DNA from: Sarcocystis neurona
Taxonomy: Eukaryota; Apicomplexa; Conoidasida; Eucoccidiorida; Sarcocystidae
Assembly: GCA_000727475.1 (NCBI GenBank)
Contig: KL647292.1
Location: 3,681,446-3,745,445 of the forward strand
Reading direction: 5' to 3'
DNA: 64,000 nt
Made by a program: the position numbers and the translations under genes. The notes below the pieces were generated by a model, which searched no databases, had not been told where the DNA came from, and worked only from the letters and a program-made list of their open reading frames with translations. Positions 46,118 through 54,810 of this stretch are shown in pieces; positions within the stretch are counted from its first letter, which is position 1; each line of letters opens with the position of its first letter.

Positions 46118-49100
46118 GTAAGCGCAGAGCCAAAAGAGACAATGAAGAAAGAGCGAAAGAAGCAGGAAGCAGGCCGTGCCGCCTCACACATGTGACCAGA
46201 CGTCTCCTCCAACAGCAAGCCAGAGAGCACATACGTACAAACTAGTAGCGCTGGTGCAGAACAAGCATCACCAGGGGGAGAGTCTTGCGAGGCGTGGGGA
46301 GGAGGCGGGAGGGGGAGAAGAGGCGTAGCAGCGCAAAGCGAACATGCAGCAGACACGTCTTCCCCATGCGGCAGTGACCCATTGAGCCGAAGTTGCAAAG
46401 AGAGCCGCCCTCCTTTACACTATAAGTGCGCCCAAGAAAGTCGAGGCAGGGCGGCCAAGACCGCACAGGCAGCAGGTGAAACAGACGAACATTCACTCGG
46501 GCCACCATCGGGAAAACGGGGCTCAGCAGAGAGAGGGGAAAACTAGAAACGAGAACAATAAGAACGAGTAGAAGGAGAGGAAAGAGGACAGGAAGCAGAA
46601 AAATGAATACGCCTGCTGCAATGAGTTGTTGTTGAAGAGAACGCCTCAGGCAGCTTAGTACTCCTGCAGCGCGTCACAGACGTGAAAGAAGCGGGGCGTC
46701 GGGTGGGGGGATGTAGCAGATGGGGTGGGCGGGACGGAAGCAGAAGTCTTGGAAACGTTTGTTTCGACAACCGCAAGGTGCCTGGGAGCCGCAGCAACGC
46801 AGGAAGCCAGACAACGACATTTGAATTAGGGGGACGAGGGAAAGAGGCGGAGAAGAAAGGGGAAGGGCTGCAACACATACAAAGAAGCAGCAGCAGGGAC
46901 AAGAGCTGTGCGGTTGTGCCTGGATCTGCAGCGACTTCCTGGAGTTACCGACTGAGCTATCCTCTAGCAGAACTTCTTCCGTGTCTGTAGAACTCGCAGT
47001 TTATAACATTATGTGTGTGGGTGTGTGTGTCTGTCTCATCCATCTGTCCGCGCCGTCGCGGCCCGTCCACACGTGTGTGTGTGGAGCCGGGGATTTTCAT
47101 CTAGCTGTGTTGCCGCCTTTCGAGCTCTCTGCATACGTGTCGCTCTATCATCCCTCTGTGTGCGACAGCTGATCGACATACGTGAGCGTCTCGTCGTTCA
47201 CATGCACATACGTTTGTAGAGAGGTGTACGCAGGTACGAGCGTCTACCTACACGTGTGAATAACGACCGATCGGTCTGCTTTTCTTCTGCGCTTTTCGTC
47301 GACACAGCAGTTGTCTACACAAGTCTTTGTATGAAGAGCGGCACCTGCCTGAGGAGATCAATCTCTGCTTCCGTCTCTCCTTGTGTCTCCCTCTCTACAT
47401 CGCCAGGCGTCCCTATCTCCGTACACCTTTTCTGTTTCCCTCTCGTCGATTCTCCTCGAGTATACCTGTAACCAACTGCTTCCTACAAATCTCCATGTGC
47501 GTAACATATCCACGCTTCTCCCCGGGGCAGGCTAGTTCCCTCTCGATGTACCTTCCAATATCCACGCTTACTTGTATGTATACATATATACATAGGTATA
47601 TGTATACGTGCTTGCAGCCTCACTATCTACATCTGTTGTCTGTCTCTCCGTCCCTAAGTGAGCTTCGCTTTGTTCTTGTCTCTGTGTGTCTACAACGTCT
47701 CTTTCCCACGGTCCTTCTGTAGCTTCGCGCACTTTTTTACTGTAGCTCTCCTCTAGGTATAATAGTCTCTCTCTGTAACTGCTGCGCTTCCTCGTGCCTG
47801 ACTGCGAGATGCAGCAAACAGAGACGTATCTTGGCAAGGTGTCTATCTTCGCTCTGTGTCATCCTTCGTTTCTTGCTGTTCTTCTTTAGCGAATCGGCAA
47901 GAAAAGCTTCTTCTTCTGCTTATTAGATGGAAGATTTTGTAGAAGAAGAGTCGCTCACGTTCTTCCGGCAGCCCACAGGTGGAAGCCTTTCTGCGGAAGA
48001 AGCAGCAGACCTCACACGACTTTCTTTTGTGAAAGCCATTCCAGGAGAGGAAAAAGAGGGAGAGAAGTAGCTGCACGCGCCTTCTTAGTGAAATCGCCTT
48101 CACCGCACTTCATGTCACTACGGGGAAATCAAGCAAAAACCAAAAAAAGAGCTGGACCGGTGATAGCGCTTGGGAGGCTAGTTGCCTTCGTCCTTGGAAC
48201 CTGTGTACCAGTGACGTGCATCCTTTCTGCCCGCCCTCTCCTCTGCAAGGAAAATGTCTTTTTTGCAGGCAGGCAGCCACCAACTGCCCTTTGAATATTC
48301 TTCAGTGTACACAGAGTTCGCAACTCGTCTCTTTTTCTCCTCTTCCTTCTTGGGTCACGCGTGCAAGTACCACTCATGTTTTGCTGGCGCAGCAGTGACC
48401 GGGACCAGAAATGGATGTCTTCCTCTCCTTCACTTTTACGACACAGACCCAACCACCGCGCATGCAACAGTGCTCTTTGCTTGCGTGTTGCTGCACAGAG
48501 AGCCGTAGGTAGCTCCCCAGTTTTTCCCCTTTCTCAAATGAAAGGGTTTTTCCCCTTTCTCAAATGAAAGGGTTTTATGCTATAACCCCCTTTTCTTCCC
48601 TGTCGACTGCTGGCGTGCGGAAAAGAACAGTTTTCCGTCCTTCTCTCTCAGTCGAATCGAACAAAACTGCTGCGGTAGTCCTCAGAGGCGTTGGCACACG
48701 CTACGAGTTCCTCTTTCTCTCTCGTTCTGCTTTTTTTCTAGCAAGTTACGAGCCAGCTGCCTCCGGAGGCCGACAATTCCTTCTAGCTCTTCAGTGGCCA
48801 AACTATTAAAAACTCATCTTTCATCGGTCGCCCAACAAGAAAATACTAACATTGCAGGAATGTGCCGTGACCGGAACTCTTCTCATTATACAAATACATA
48901 CGTATATATACATATATGTATATGCATATACCTGAGGTCTTTCAGCATGTGCCCGCAGAAACGTACTTATCCACACGTGTGTGTGTGTGTATGTGTGTGT
49001 GTGCTTGTGTGTATGTCTACGATTACATCTCGCCTTCTTTTCTACGAATGAAACGGTGTCTCTTTTCTGTAAAGCGTTACTGGCTTCGGCCAGCGTATAC

Positions 49101-50927
49101 GCTTGTGCAAGTGTTTCTCTGTATCCTTGTCAACTACGCTGGCGGTGTAGCATTTTTGCTGCTTGCCTTCCTTCCAACTGCAAAGTCGCTGCATAGAGAA
49201 GCAGCAGCAGCAGCTTTCGAGCTACAGCCGCGGCATGGGGAGCATGACCTTGCATACAACGCAACAGAAAAAACTAACAACAGTGAGATAGACGCATCAC
49301 TAGATGAAAAACAGAAAACGAAGGAGAGAGGTAAGGTACGAAGCAATCACGCACATATATATACATATATATCTATATGTCCATACGCAAATGCGCGACG
49401 AAACGTAGCCATATCCGTCCCTATTGGTTCGCGTTGTCCTTTTTTTCACCGTTCGCGGTGAATGCGAGAGCCGCTCTCGACGAATCGAACAGGGAGGATC
49501 AAAAGCGTATGTTTTCTTGAAATCGCAGTGCGGATTAGACGCTGAGGCGGTTGGCGATGCTGCTTGCACTGATCTACAGGCTATCAAGCTACGTCAATTT
49601 CGTCTCAGTCGTTCGAAGGAATCCTGCGGGGCTGCGAGGAGTTTAGAACGAAAGAATCTTGTGACCTAATGACAGCAGCGACTGCTCGTCTGCGAAAAAA
49701 AGGCGTGCCTGTCCTCTACAATTGCCAGTGGCTCGATAGCACGCCTCTGGCGTCCGCACACCCGGTGAGCTCGCTGCAGCTGCAGGAAAGAGGCGAACCG
49801 GCAACAGAAGAAACAAAGGAGGAGGAGGAGGAGAACACCGCAGAGGCTAGCGAAGAAGGCAACCACGGCAGCGAAGGTCGCAAGGAAGACGAAGAGAAAG
49901 AAAAAAAGCGGGAAGGAGAAGAACAACGAGGAGAAAGAGAAGAAAATGCGGCAAAGCTACCCCCAGCAGTCGGCGGTGCAAGCCTGTGCGTCAACATGGC
50001 AGAAGTACCTACAAGTGAAGGACTCGTCGCGGGGTCAATTCTTGCTCAGAGGCAAAAGGATCTTCGAGGTCAGTTGCCATCGTCCTTTACAAGGTGACAT
50101 ACAGAAAGAGACGGAGAGATCAGAACACATACATATATATATATACATATGTGCTCATAAACACAAATATACTAGAGGGTATGTAAGTGACTGCGCAAGC
50201 CCGCAAGAGTCCAGTTCGTAAATAGCCGTTTCCGCAGGGACGCAGCAGCGGGCACAAGTTAAAGTGAATTTGCGAAGGGACGTTGCCGCGCCACGCAGAA
50301 ATGTCGCTGGATGCTGGTTTCCGGCACCTTGCAGTGTACCTCCCTGTGAAGGCCTGCAAGCCAGTGCTCAAGAAAGCGGGCACACGTCGGCTTGGTACCC
50401 AGGAGTGCGAACTTTTGCGAGGTCAATTATACACACAGACTCACTGGCAGTGTTAACTAGGGGAGTGGAACGCTGCTAAGAATACTGCTTCGTTGGCGTG
50501 CATAGCCGTATACGTATTTGTACGTGTATATGTTTCCTGAGTACTCGCCGCTCGTAGGCTTCTATATGTAAATATATATGTATATATGTATACAAGTAGA
50601 TCTGTGTACGTACGTTTGTAGAATGAGTTAGACACCTACGTGCACGCCCAGACACGTGTGTCTCAAGTTGAGCGCTTGTTTTTGCATTTCTGTGTATCTA
50701 CATAGCCGGTTCTGCGGATATGTGTTCGCACGTTCCTACGCACGGTTATACATACGCAGAGGCATGTGTAAACCTACGGGAAAACTTCCATGTATACGTG
50801 TGTACATGACGGTATACATCTGTAGAGGCCCGCGCCTGCATGCCACACCTATATGGCTGCTGTCACCACTGAAAACGCACACACGCATGTAAGCGGCCCT
50901 CCGTTATTTACAGGCATACCCCTACGT

Positions 50928-50963
<36 letters not shown>

Positions 50964-53900
50964 GTATAAGTATATATGTATACGTATATACATGGAAAAA
51001 ACGAGTTGTACGTAAGTGAAGCTCTGCATGCTGGCAACGACTGTTTGATTGGCGTTAGAACTGGAGGAAAGCCGAAACGTGTCAGCAGATAAAATCTGCC
51101 CTTTTCCCGAAGAACTCGCTACGACCGCCAAGTTGGTGCCTTCAAGGCCCTTCTACGCCGTCGGAGACACAATTGAGGTAAGCGTATAAGTCTGAGAATA
51201 CGGCGCGTGGGCATAGATACACACAGACGTACACGCACGGATAATTTCATGCATATATGCATGTATGTGTAGACACATGTATGCTTACGTGTAGTGCACG
51301 TGTACGTATATTTGCATACTTACATACGTATTCGGTGTTAGTTCGTGTTATATATATATATATTTGTACACTTATGTGTAATGCACGTGTACATATATAA
51401 GTATACGTAGTATACGTATATGGTAGTTGTTCGTGTTATACATATATGCATATATATATATATATATAGATAGATAGATAGGTAGGTAAAGAGATAGATA
51501 GATTTGTCTACTTACGTGTAGGGCACGAGTACGTATATATGATTCCTACATAGGAATTTGATAGTTGTTCCTGTTGTACATAAACAGTGATATTCTTGTT
51601 GCCGCTGCTGTTCCCCTGCAGCCAGTGTTGCAACGGTACCGGTTCTGATGCAGCTGCTGATGCTGCAGTTCCTACTGCTGCTGATCCGAGCATTATCACA
51701 CTTGCTATGTGTACCACGTAATGCGTGTACTGATGCGCTGCTGCTGTCCCTGCTGCTGCTACCACTATTGGCACCGGCGTCACTGCTGATGGTGCTGCCA
51801 GTGCCGCCGTTCTTGCTGCCGCTGCTGCCTCTGTTGGTTGCGGCGGTGCCGCTAAACCTGGCACTGCTCCCGCTCTTGTCTGCTGCCTTGATACGGCTAC
51901 TGCTGCTGGTGTTGTGCTGCTGGTGCTGCTGTTGCTACGTGTGTCCGCGGCCCAGGTGGAGTGTCTCCCAGGCCACATGTTGGTGGGCGCGAGACATGTG
52001 ATAACGTGCGAAGGGAAGGCTGTATTTTCTCCTCGAGTCGACTGCATCGCAGAAAAGAAATTATCTTCGAAGCAGCTGCAGTATATGACTACGATCGAGA
52101 AATACGCGAACTTTACTAGTGATCACCCAGATATCGTTAAAGCAGCTGCAGCACAGGCAGAAGCAGCAGCCGCCAAGGCCGCCGCGCGAAGCTCAGCCAC
52201 GGCCTTCTTTCCTGCCAACACCGGTAAGAGCGCTCTGCAAACGAAAACAGCCAAGTGCAACAGGCTTCTATTTCGCGTCTCTGTGCTGCACCAGGAGAGA
52301 AGAAAAGACGCTGCAGTTGCAGCAGCAAGGCGCAGAGGGGAGGTAGCTACTTGTTGGTTGGTCTGTGTGTGACATCAGAAAAAGCAGCTGAATAGGCGAG
52401 AATGAGATGCCCCGAGAAGTACGCATAGAGAGATGATGATCCCCGGTGCTGCGGGTGGTACAGTGTCGTCAATCCGCTCCAATTGGAGGCAGAAAAGTGT
52501 CACGTTTCTTAACAAAAGAAAAAACATGTACTTACATGTATATAGAGAGAGACAGAGATTACTACTATATAAAAATCTATATACATGCATATGTCTAACA
52601 TATACGGATAAAGATATGTATACTAAGTGTCCCCACGCCAGTTCAAATCGCTGTTTTTCATGCGACGTGTGTGTCCTTTTAAGGAAGCAAGGTCTCTGTA
52701 TACCCAGGGCAATCCGCAAGTAGTCCGACGAGATTGGTGCGTACGCGAGATAGGATATGTGTGCGTTTTCGTGGAAGTCCTTGTCATATATGTGTCGGTA
52801 CATAGGTGTAGAGACATATACGGCAAAGGCTGCTGGTCCTCGTATCGGAGGTCTCTTATATACAACGATGAATATGTCTCCACACATATGTGTTTGTATG
52901 TACGTAGATAGATTTGTAGGTGGAGGAGGTGCTGAGCATCAACTTCATGTATACAGGGAGGAATACGAATAGGGTCTGCTTCTGTTTTCATTTGTACTTC
53001 GGCAGAGAGGACGACACTGTGTACGTCTAGAGTACACGTACGTGTCAAGTAAAGAAACACAGATATATACGTGTGCAGCTGGACCAACACAGATGTGTCT
53101 GCATGTAGAGATACGGAAGGAAGAACTCCAGAGACGTACTCGCTACGAAAACGACTTCTCGAGTGCCCGCATACATGTTCACCTGTTTCACATACATGCG
53201 TCAATTATATGTGTGTCCATATGGCTCTGTGGAAGAGCGACGCGTACAGACTCAGGAGTCTACGTAGATACCTGAGTCTCGCGTAAGCACACGTATAGAC
53301 GCAAGTGTACGCTCGCGTGCTTATACCAGTCTCAACGGTCATACGGGTTTGCACACGTGTCGTCAACTAGTCCAGATTCGAAAGTTTACTTACGTGCCTA
53401 TATCGATACATATATACATATTTATATATATATATATATATATGTGTGTGAAGGGAAAAAGAACAAGCAAGATGAAACATGTACACGTACGTGTAAATTC
53501 GTGCTCGTGTATACTGACGGGTGTATTCAGTCGTAGACTCAGAGTGGCTGTCGCTCTCAAGTCTGTGAATACATATGTGTTTACGAAAGATAGATACGCA
53601 AATAAAGAGGACGATAGCTCTTCGGAATCCTGAATATCTGGGTACACGTTGTGGTGGCCACATGGATGTGTGGACGTACAGGTACTTTAAAACACATGTC
53701 GGTGTGTGCATTATCTAAATATATATACATATATATATTTATATACAGGCACCGACATAGAGAGACAGAGAGAGAGACAAAAGGAAGTGAAAGATAAAGG
53801 TAAAGAGGAGAAGAGACAGACAGGCAAACAGCAGATGAAGTAACTATATAGAGGTAAATCTAGACCACGTCTTCACGTAGATAGGCATATGGATGCATAT

Positions 53901-54810
53901 ATATATATATATGTGTATTTACGTAGACCCATGTATACAGATACCGATTAAGAGAGCAAGACGTCGTTCCGGGACTGGAGAGATGCATATGTAATAAAAG
54001 AGGGGTAAAGGGATACTTCAAGACGAGCGGTACAAGAAGAGCAGAAGACCCGGATGAAGAAACGCACACCTAGATAAATGGTTGACAGAAACACACGTTT
54101 GTACATATGTATACGTATCTGTAGAAAGTCAAAAACACAGACGTATCAGAAATGTTGTAGTGCCATATTCTTTCATAGTAGCCGGATCTCCTGAGGGCCT
54201 CCCAGTCATGCAAGTATGTGCGTACTGCTCACTGTATGCGTCCAACTTCGCGTGAACGGATTTGAAAGGCACGAGGTGGTCCTCTTTGCACACTGACCTC
54301 AGAAGATGAGGTTACGTCATTTCATCTGCAGCGTCACCTGAGTAGGCCGAAACTTCCACGGAAGGTAGGTCATCTTTAGTCGTGCTATACGTATACATAT
54401 ATATATATATATGTATGGGTATTTTTACGTGTGTCTATACGAGTATACATCTGTATGCAAGTGACTGTCTATTCCCGCTGAAGTGTGTTCACATGTGTGT
54501 GCACCTGCAGGTATTACAACCGTCGGGCTGGCAATTCTAGGGTGCCTTCTACCTAGCGTAGGCTTCCACTAGTTATAGAGCGGGTTACAGCCACATTGGT
54601 CGCAGATGATGCTTCGGCGACCTTGTGCGATATCGCTGTTGTGTCCCGGAATCACTCGCTTGTTTTGTCGAAAGAAAGGTGAACAAAAAATTCTTCCATC
54701 TGCACTCTGGCTATTTGCATCCGTACAACTATTCACGCCTACACGTGCATAGGGAGAGCCATGCGTCTGTGGCTTCTATTGACGGCGTTTTTTGTCAGGA
54801 CTTCACATAA
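42751..54810 (+). CDS. secreted/apical protein with acidic region, repeated Cys motif and sushi domain (multi-exon model)
   Basis: Proposed exons: 42751 or 42809-46117, 49094 or 49151-49330, 49580-50068, 50299-50421, 51059-51177, 51956-52223, 54591-54678 (with an optional 54303-54364 before it) and 54753-54810. Most joins are phase 1, as is usual for extracellular modules. The protein has a long Ala/Glu/Lys/Gln-rich part, three occurrences of a C-x8-C motif, a second Glu/Lys-rich part and one sushi domain with four Cys. Sushi (CCP) domains are protein-binding modules; in Apicomplexa they occur in the rhoptry-neck protein ASP/RON1 and in many unnamed coccidian proteins, so an apical or secreted location is inferred. 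The first exon with a start and signal peptide is not found. The join from 46117 to the 49 kb exon is the weakest; an ATG at 49048 with a hydrophobic stretch after it could instead start a second gene. Confidence 0.45.
45421..45945 (+). other. polypurine coding tract (Glu/Lys-rich)
   Basis: About 520 bases are nearly all A and G on the plus strand, encoding runs of Glu, Lys, Gly and Ala (for example KEEKEEEKGEEKKEA). The minus strand is correspondingly polypyrimidine and carries long spurious Ser/Phe frames. Such mirror-like purine tracts can form triplex DNA in vitro; whether this one does is unknown. Confidence 0.75.
47927..48070 (+). CDS. short acidic open frame, possible exon
   Basis: Directly after CTTCTGCTTATTAG an ATG opens 47 codons to a TAG, encoding MEDFVEEESLTFFRQPTGGS and then SAEEAADLTRLSFVKAIPGE. 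The composition is unlike the repeat-derived frames nearby. It could be a terminal exon of the upstream acidic gene in an alternative model, but its phase (0) does not match the phase-1 donor at 46118. Confidence 0.25.
   Translation: MEDFVEEESLTFFRQPTGGSLSAEEAADLTRLSFVKAIPGEEKEGEK
48521..48572. repeat. perfect 26-base direct duplication
   Basis: Two identical copies (48521-48546 and 48547-48572) of TTTTTCCCCTTTCTCAAATG followed by AAAGGG lie head to tail. The junction reads AAAGGGTTTTT, close to the AGGGTTT telomere-type motif that is common inside coccidian chromosomes. Confidence 0.9.
49094..49330 (+). CDS. exon with Ala-rich and polar segment (or first exon from 49048)
   Basis: The frame runs from ATG 49048 through a hydrophobic stretch (TLVQVFLCILVNYAGGVAFL) to AAGGAGAGAG before GTAAGG in phase 1. 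Two readings are possible. If an internal exon, acceptors at 49093 (GGCCAG) or 49150 (GTGTAG) both give the phase 1 start needed after 46117. If a first exon, the basic residues MKRCLFSVKRYW followed by the hydrophobic stretch form a signal anchor. The polar end (EHDLAYNATEKTNNSEIDAS) is similar in both. Confidence 0.4.
49580..50068 (+). CDS. exon with third C-x8-C motif and acidic segment
   Basis: The acceptor is TGATCTACAG and the first two bases complete a Gly codon (phase 1). The exon encodes GYQATSISSQSFEGILRGCE, then CEEFRTKESC and YNCQWLDSTPLAS, then a Glu/Lys-rich stretch and GGASLCVNMAEVPTSEGLVA. It ends CTTCGAG before GTCAGT in phase 1. The C-x8-C spacing repeats that of the 46 kb exon, which is the main evidence that both belong to one protein. 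Another frame (49424-49669) overlaps the start but hits a stop and does not connect. Confidence 0.55.
50299..50421 (+). CDS. Lys-rich exon preceding the sushi domain
   Basis: The exon starts after CCACGCAG with two bases completing a Glu codon, then MSLDAGFRHLAVYLPVKACK and LKKAGTRRLGTQECELLR, and ends TTGCGAG before GTCAAT in phase 1. This frame is preferred over the neighbouring frame (which starts at the better-looking acceptor 50237) because only it meets the sushi exon in phase. It supplies two cysteines. Confidence 0.4.
51059..51177 (+). CDS. sushi domain, first half
   Basis: Acceptor GGCGTTAG, two bases completing a Glu codon, then LEESRNVSADKICPFPEELA and LVPSRPFYAVGDTIE, ending at GTAAGC in phase 0. 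The Cys before PFPEEL and the FYAVGDTIE strand match the first Cys and the 'y.vGd.i...C' strand of a sushi/CCP module. The domain is completed by the next exon. Confidence 0.65.
51282..51588. repeat. three diverged ~75-base copies spaced by TATATA tracts
   Basis: Units near 51282-51350, 51366-51440 and 51507-51582 each read (C)TTA(C/T)GTGTA.(T/G)GCACG.GTAC, AT-rich spacer, then GTTAGTTCGTGTT or GTAGTTGTTC.TGTT. TATATA microsatellites separate them. The array is in the intron that splits the sushi domain. Confidence 0.7.
51593..51953. repeat. intronic CTG cluster directly before the sushi exon
   Basis: About 360 bases of interrupted CTG/GCTGCTG units end at the acceptor GCGGCCCAG of the second sushi exon. 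Open frames on both strands (plus 117 codons, minus 179 codons) are explained by the triplet bias. Confidence 0.75.
51956..52223 (+). CDS. sushi domain, second half, and Ala-rich linker
   Basis: Acceptor GCGGCCCAG, phase 0 start, GTAAGA donor in phase 1. The exon encodes VECLPGHMLVGARHVITCEG, then KAVFSPRVDCIAEKKL, supplying Cys 2, 3 and 4 of the sushi module in the family pattern (C.pG..l.G...itC.g...fsp..dC). A coiled, Ala-rich segment with a run of Ala/Glu/Lys follows (VKAAAAQAEAAAAKAAARSS). Joining to the 51177 donor restores a four-Cys module of about 58 residues, the usual sushi size. The canonical Trp between Cys 3 and Cys 4 is replaced by Phe. Confidence 0.7.
52224..54302. other. intron after the sushi exon
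   Basis: Starts GTAAGA. TATATA at 53423-53443 and many short repeat tracts. A plus frame at 52627-52911 has an ordinary-looking first half (FKSLFFMRRVCPFKEARS) but no splice pair. Confidence 0.45.
54303..54364 (+). CDS. candidate small exon (optional) after the sushi exon
   Basis: CTGACCTCAG precedes two bases and 20 codons (DEVTSFHLQRHLSRPKLPRK) followed by a GTAGGT donor. The start phase matches the donor at 52223 and the phase-0 end matches an acceptor at 54580. Splicing may also go directly from 52223 to 54591. Confidence 0.3.
54591..54678 (+). CDS. downstream exon of the sushi-protein gene
   Basis: After GGGTTACAG the frame reads TLVADDASATLCDIAVVSRN then HSLVLSKE and ends AG before GTGAAC in phase 2. 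A start at 54581 after TTATAGAG would also fit if the 54303 exon is used. The next in-frame codon after the donor is a stop two codons on, so this could also be the last exon. Confidence 0.4.
54753..54810 (+). CDS. putative terminal exon of the sushi-protein gene
   Basis: An acceptor ACGTGCATAG gives one base to complete an Arg codon, then ESHASVASIDGVFCQDFT and a TAA at 54808-54810. The intron before it would be only 74 bases, short for this region, so the call is tentative. Confidence 0.3.

Larger units (their letters stand above)
46118..49093. other. long intron or gap between the large exon and the 49 kb exon
   Basis: The stretch begins GTAAGC. It contains a CT-rich area at 47270-47780 with a strong-looking acceptor at 47310, a short acidic open frame at 47927-48070, a 26-base perfect duplication at 48521-48572 and a TGTGTG tract at 48975-49012. 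No exon could be tied to both neighbours in phase. Confidence 0.45.

Noticed and set aside
49424..49669. Frame with GGSKAYVFLKSQCGLDAEAV
   Set aside because: It ends in a stop at 49667-49669 and does not connect with either neighbour, whereas the overlapping frame from 49580 has correct phases on both sides.
50238..50479. Frame starting at the better-looking acceptor CGTTTCCGCAG with Cys-rich sequence (GCWFPAPCSVPPCEGL)
   Set aside because: It cannot be joined in phase to the sushi exon; the neighbouring frame from 50299 can.
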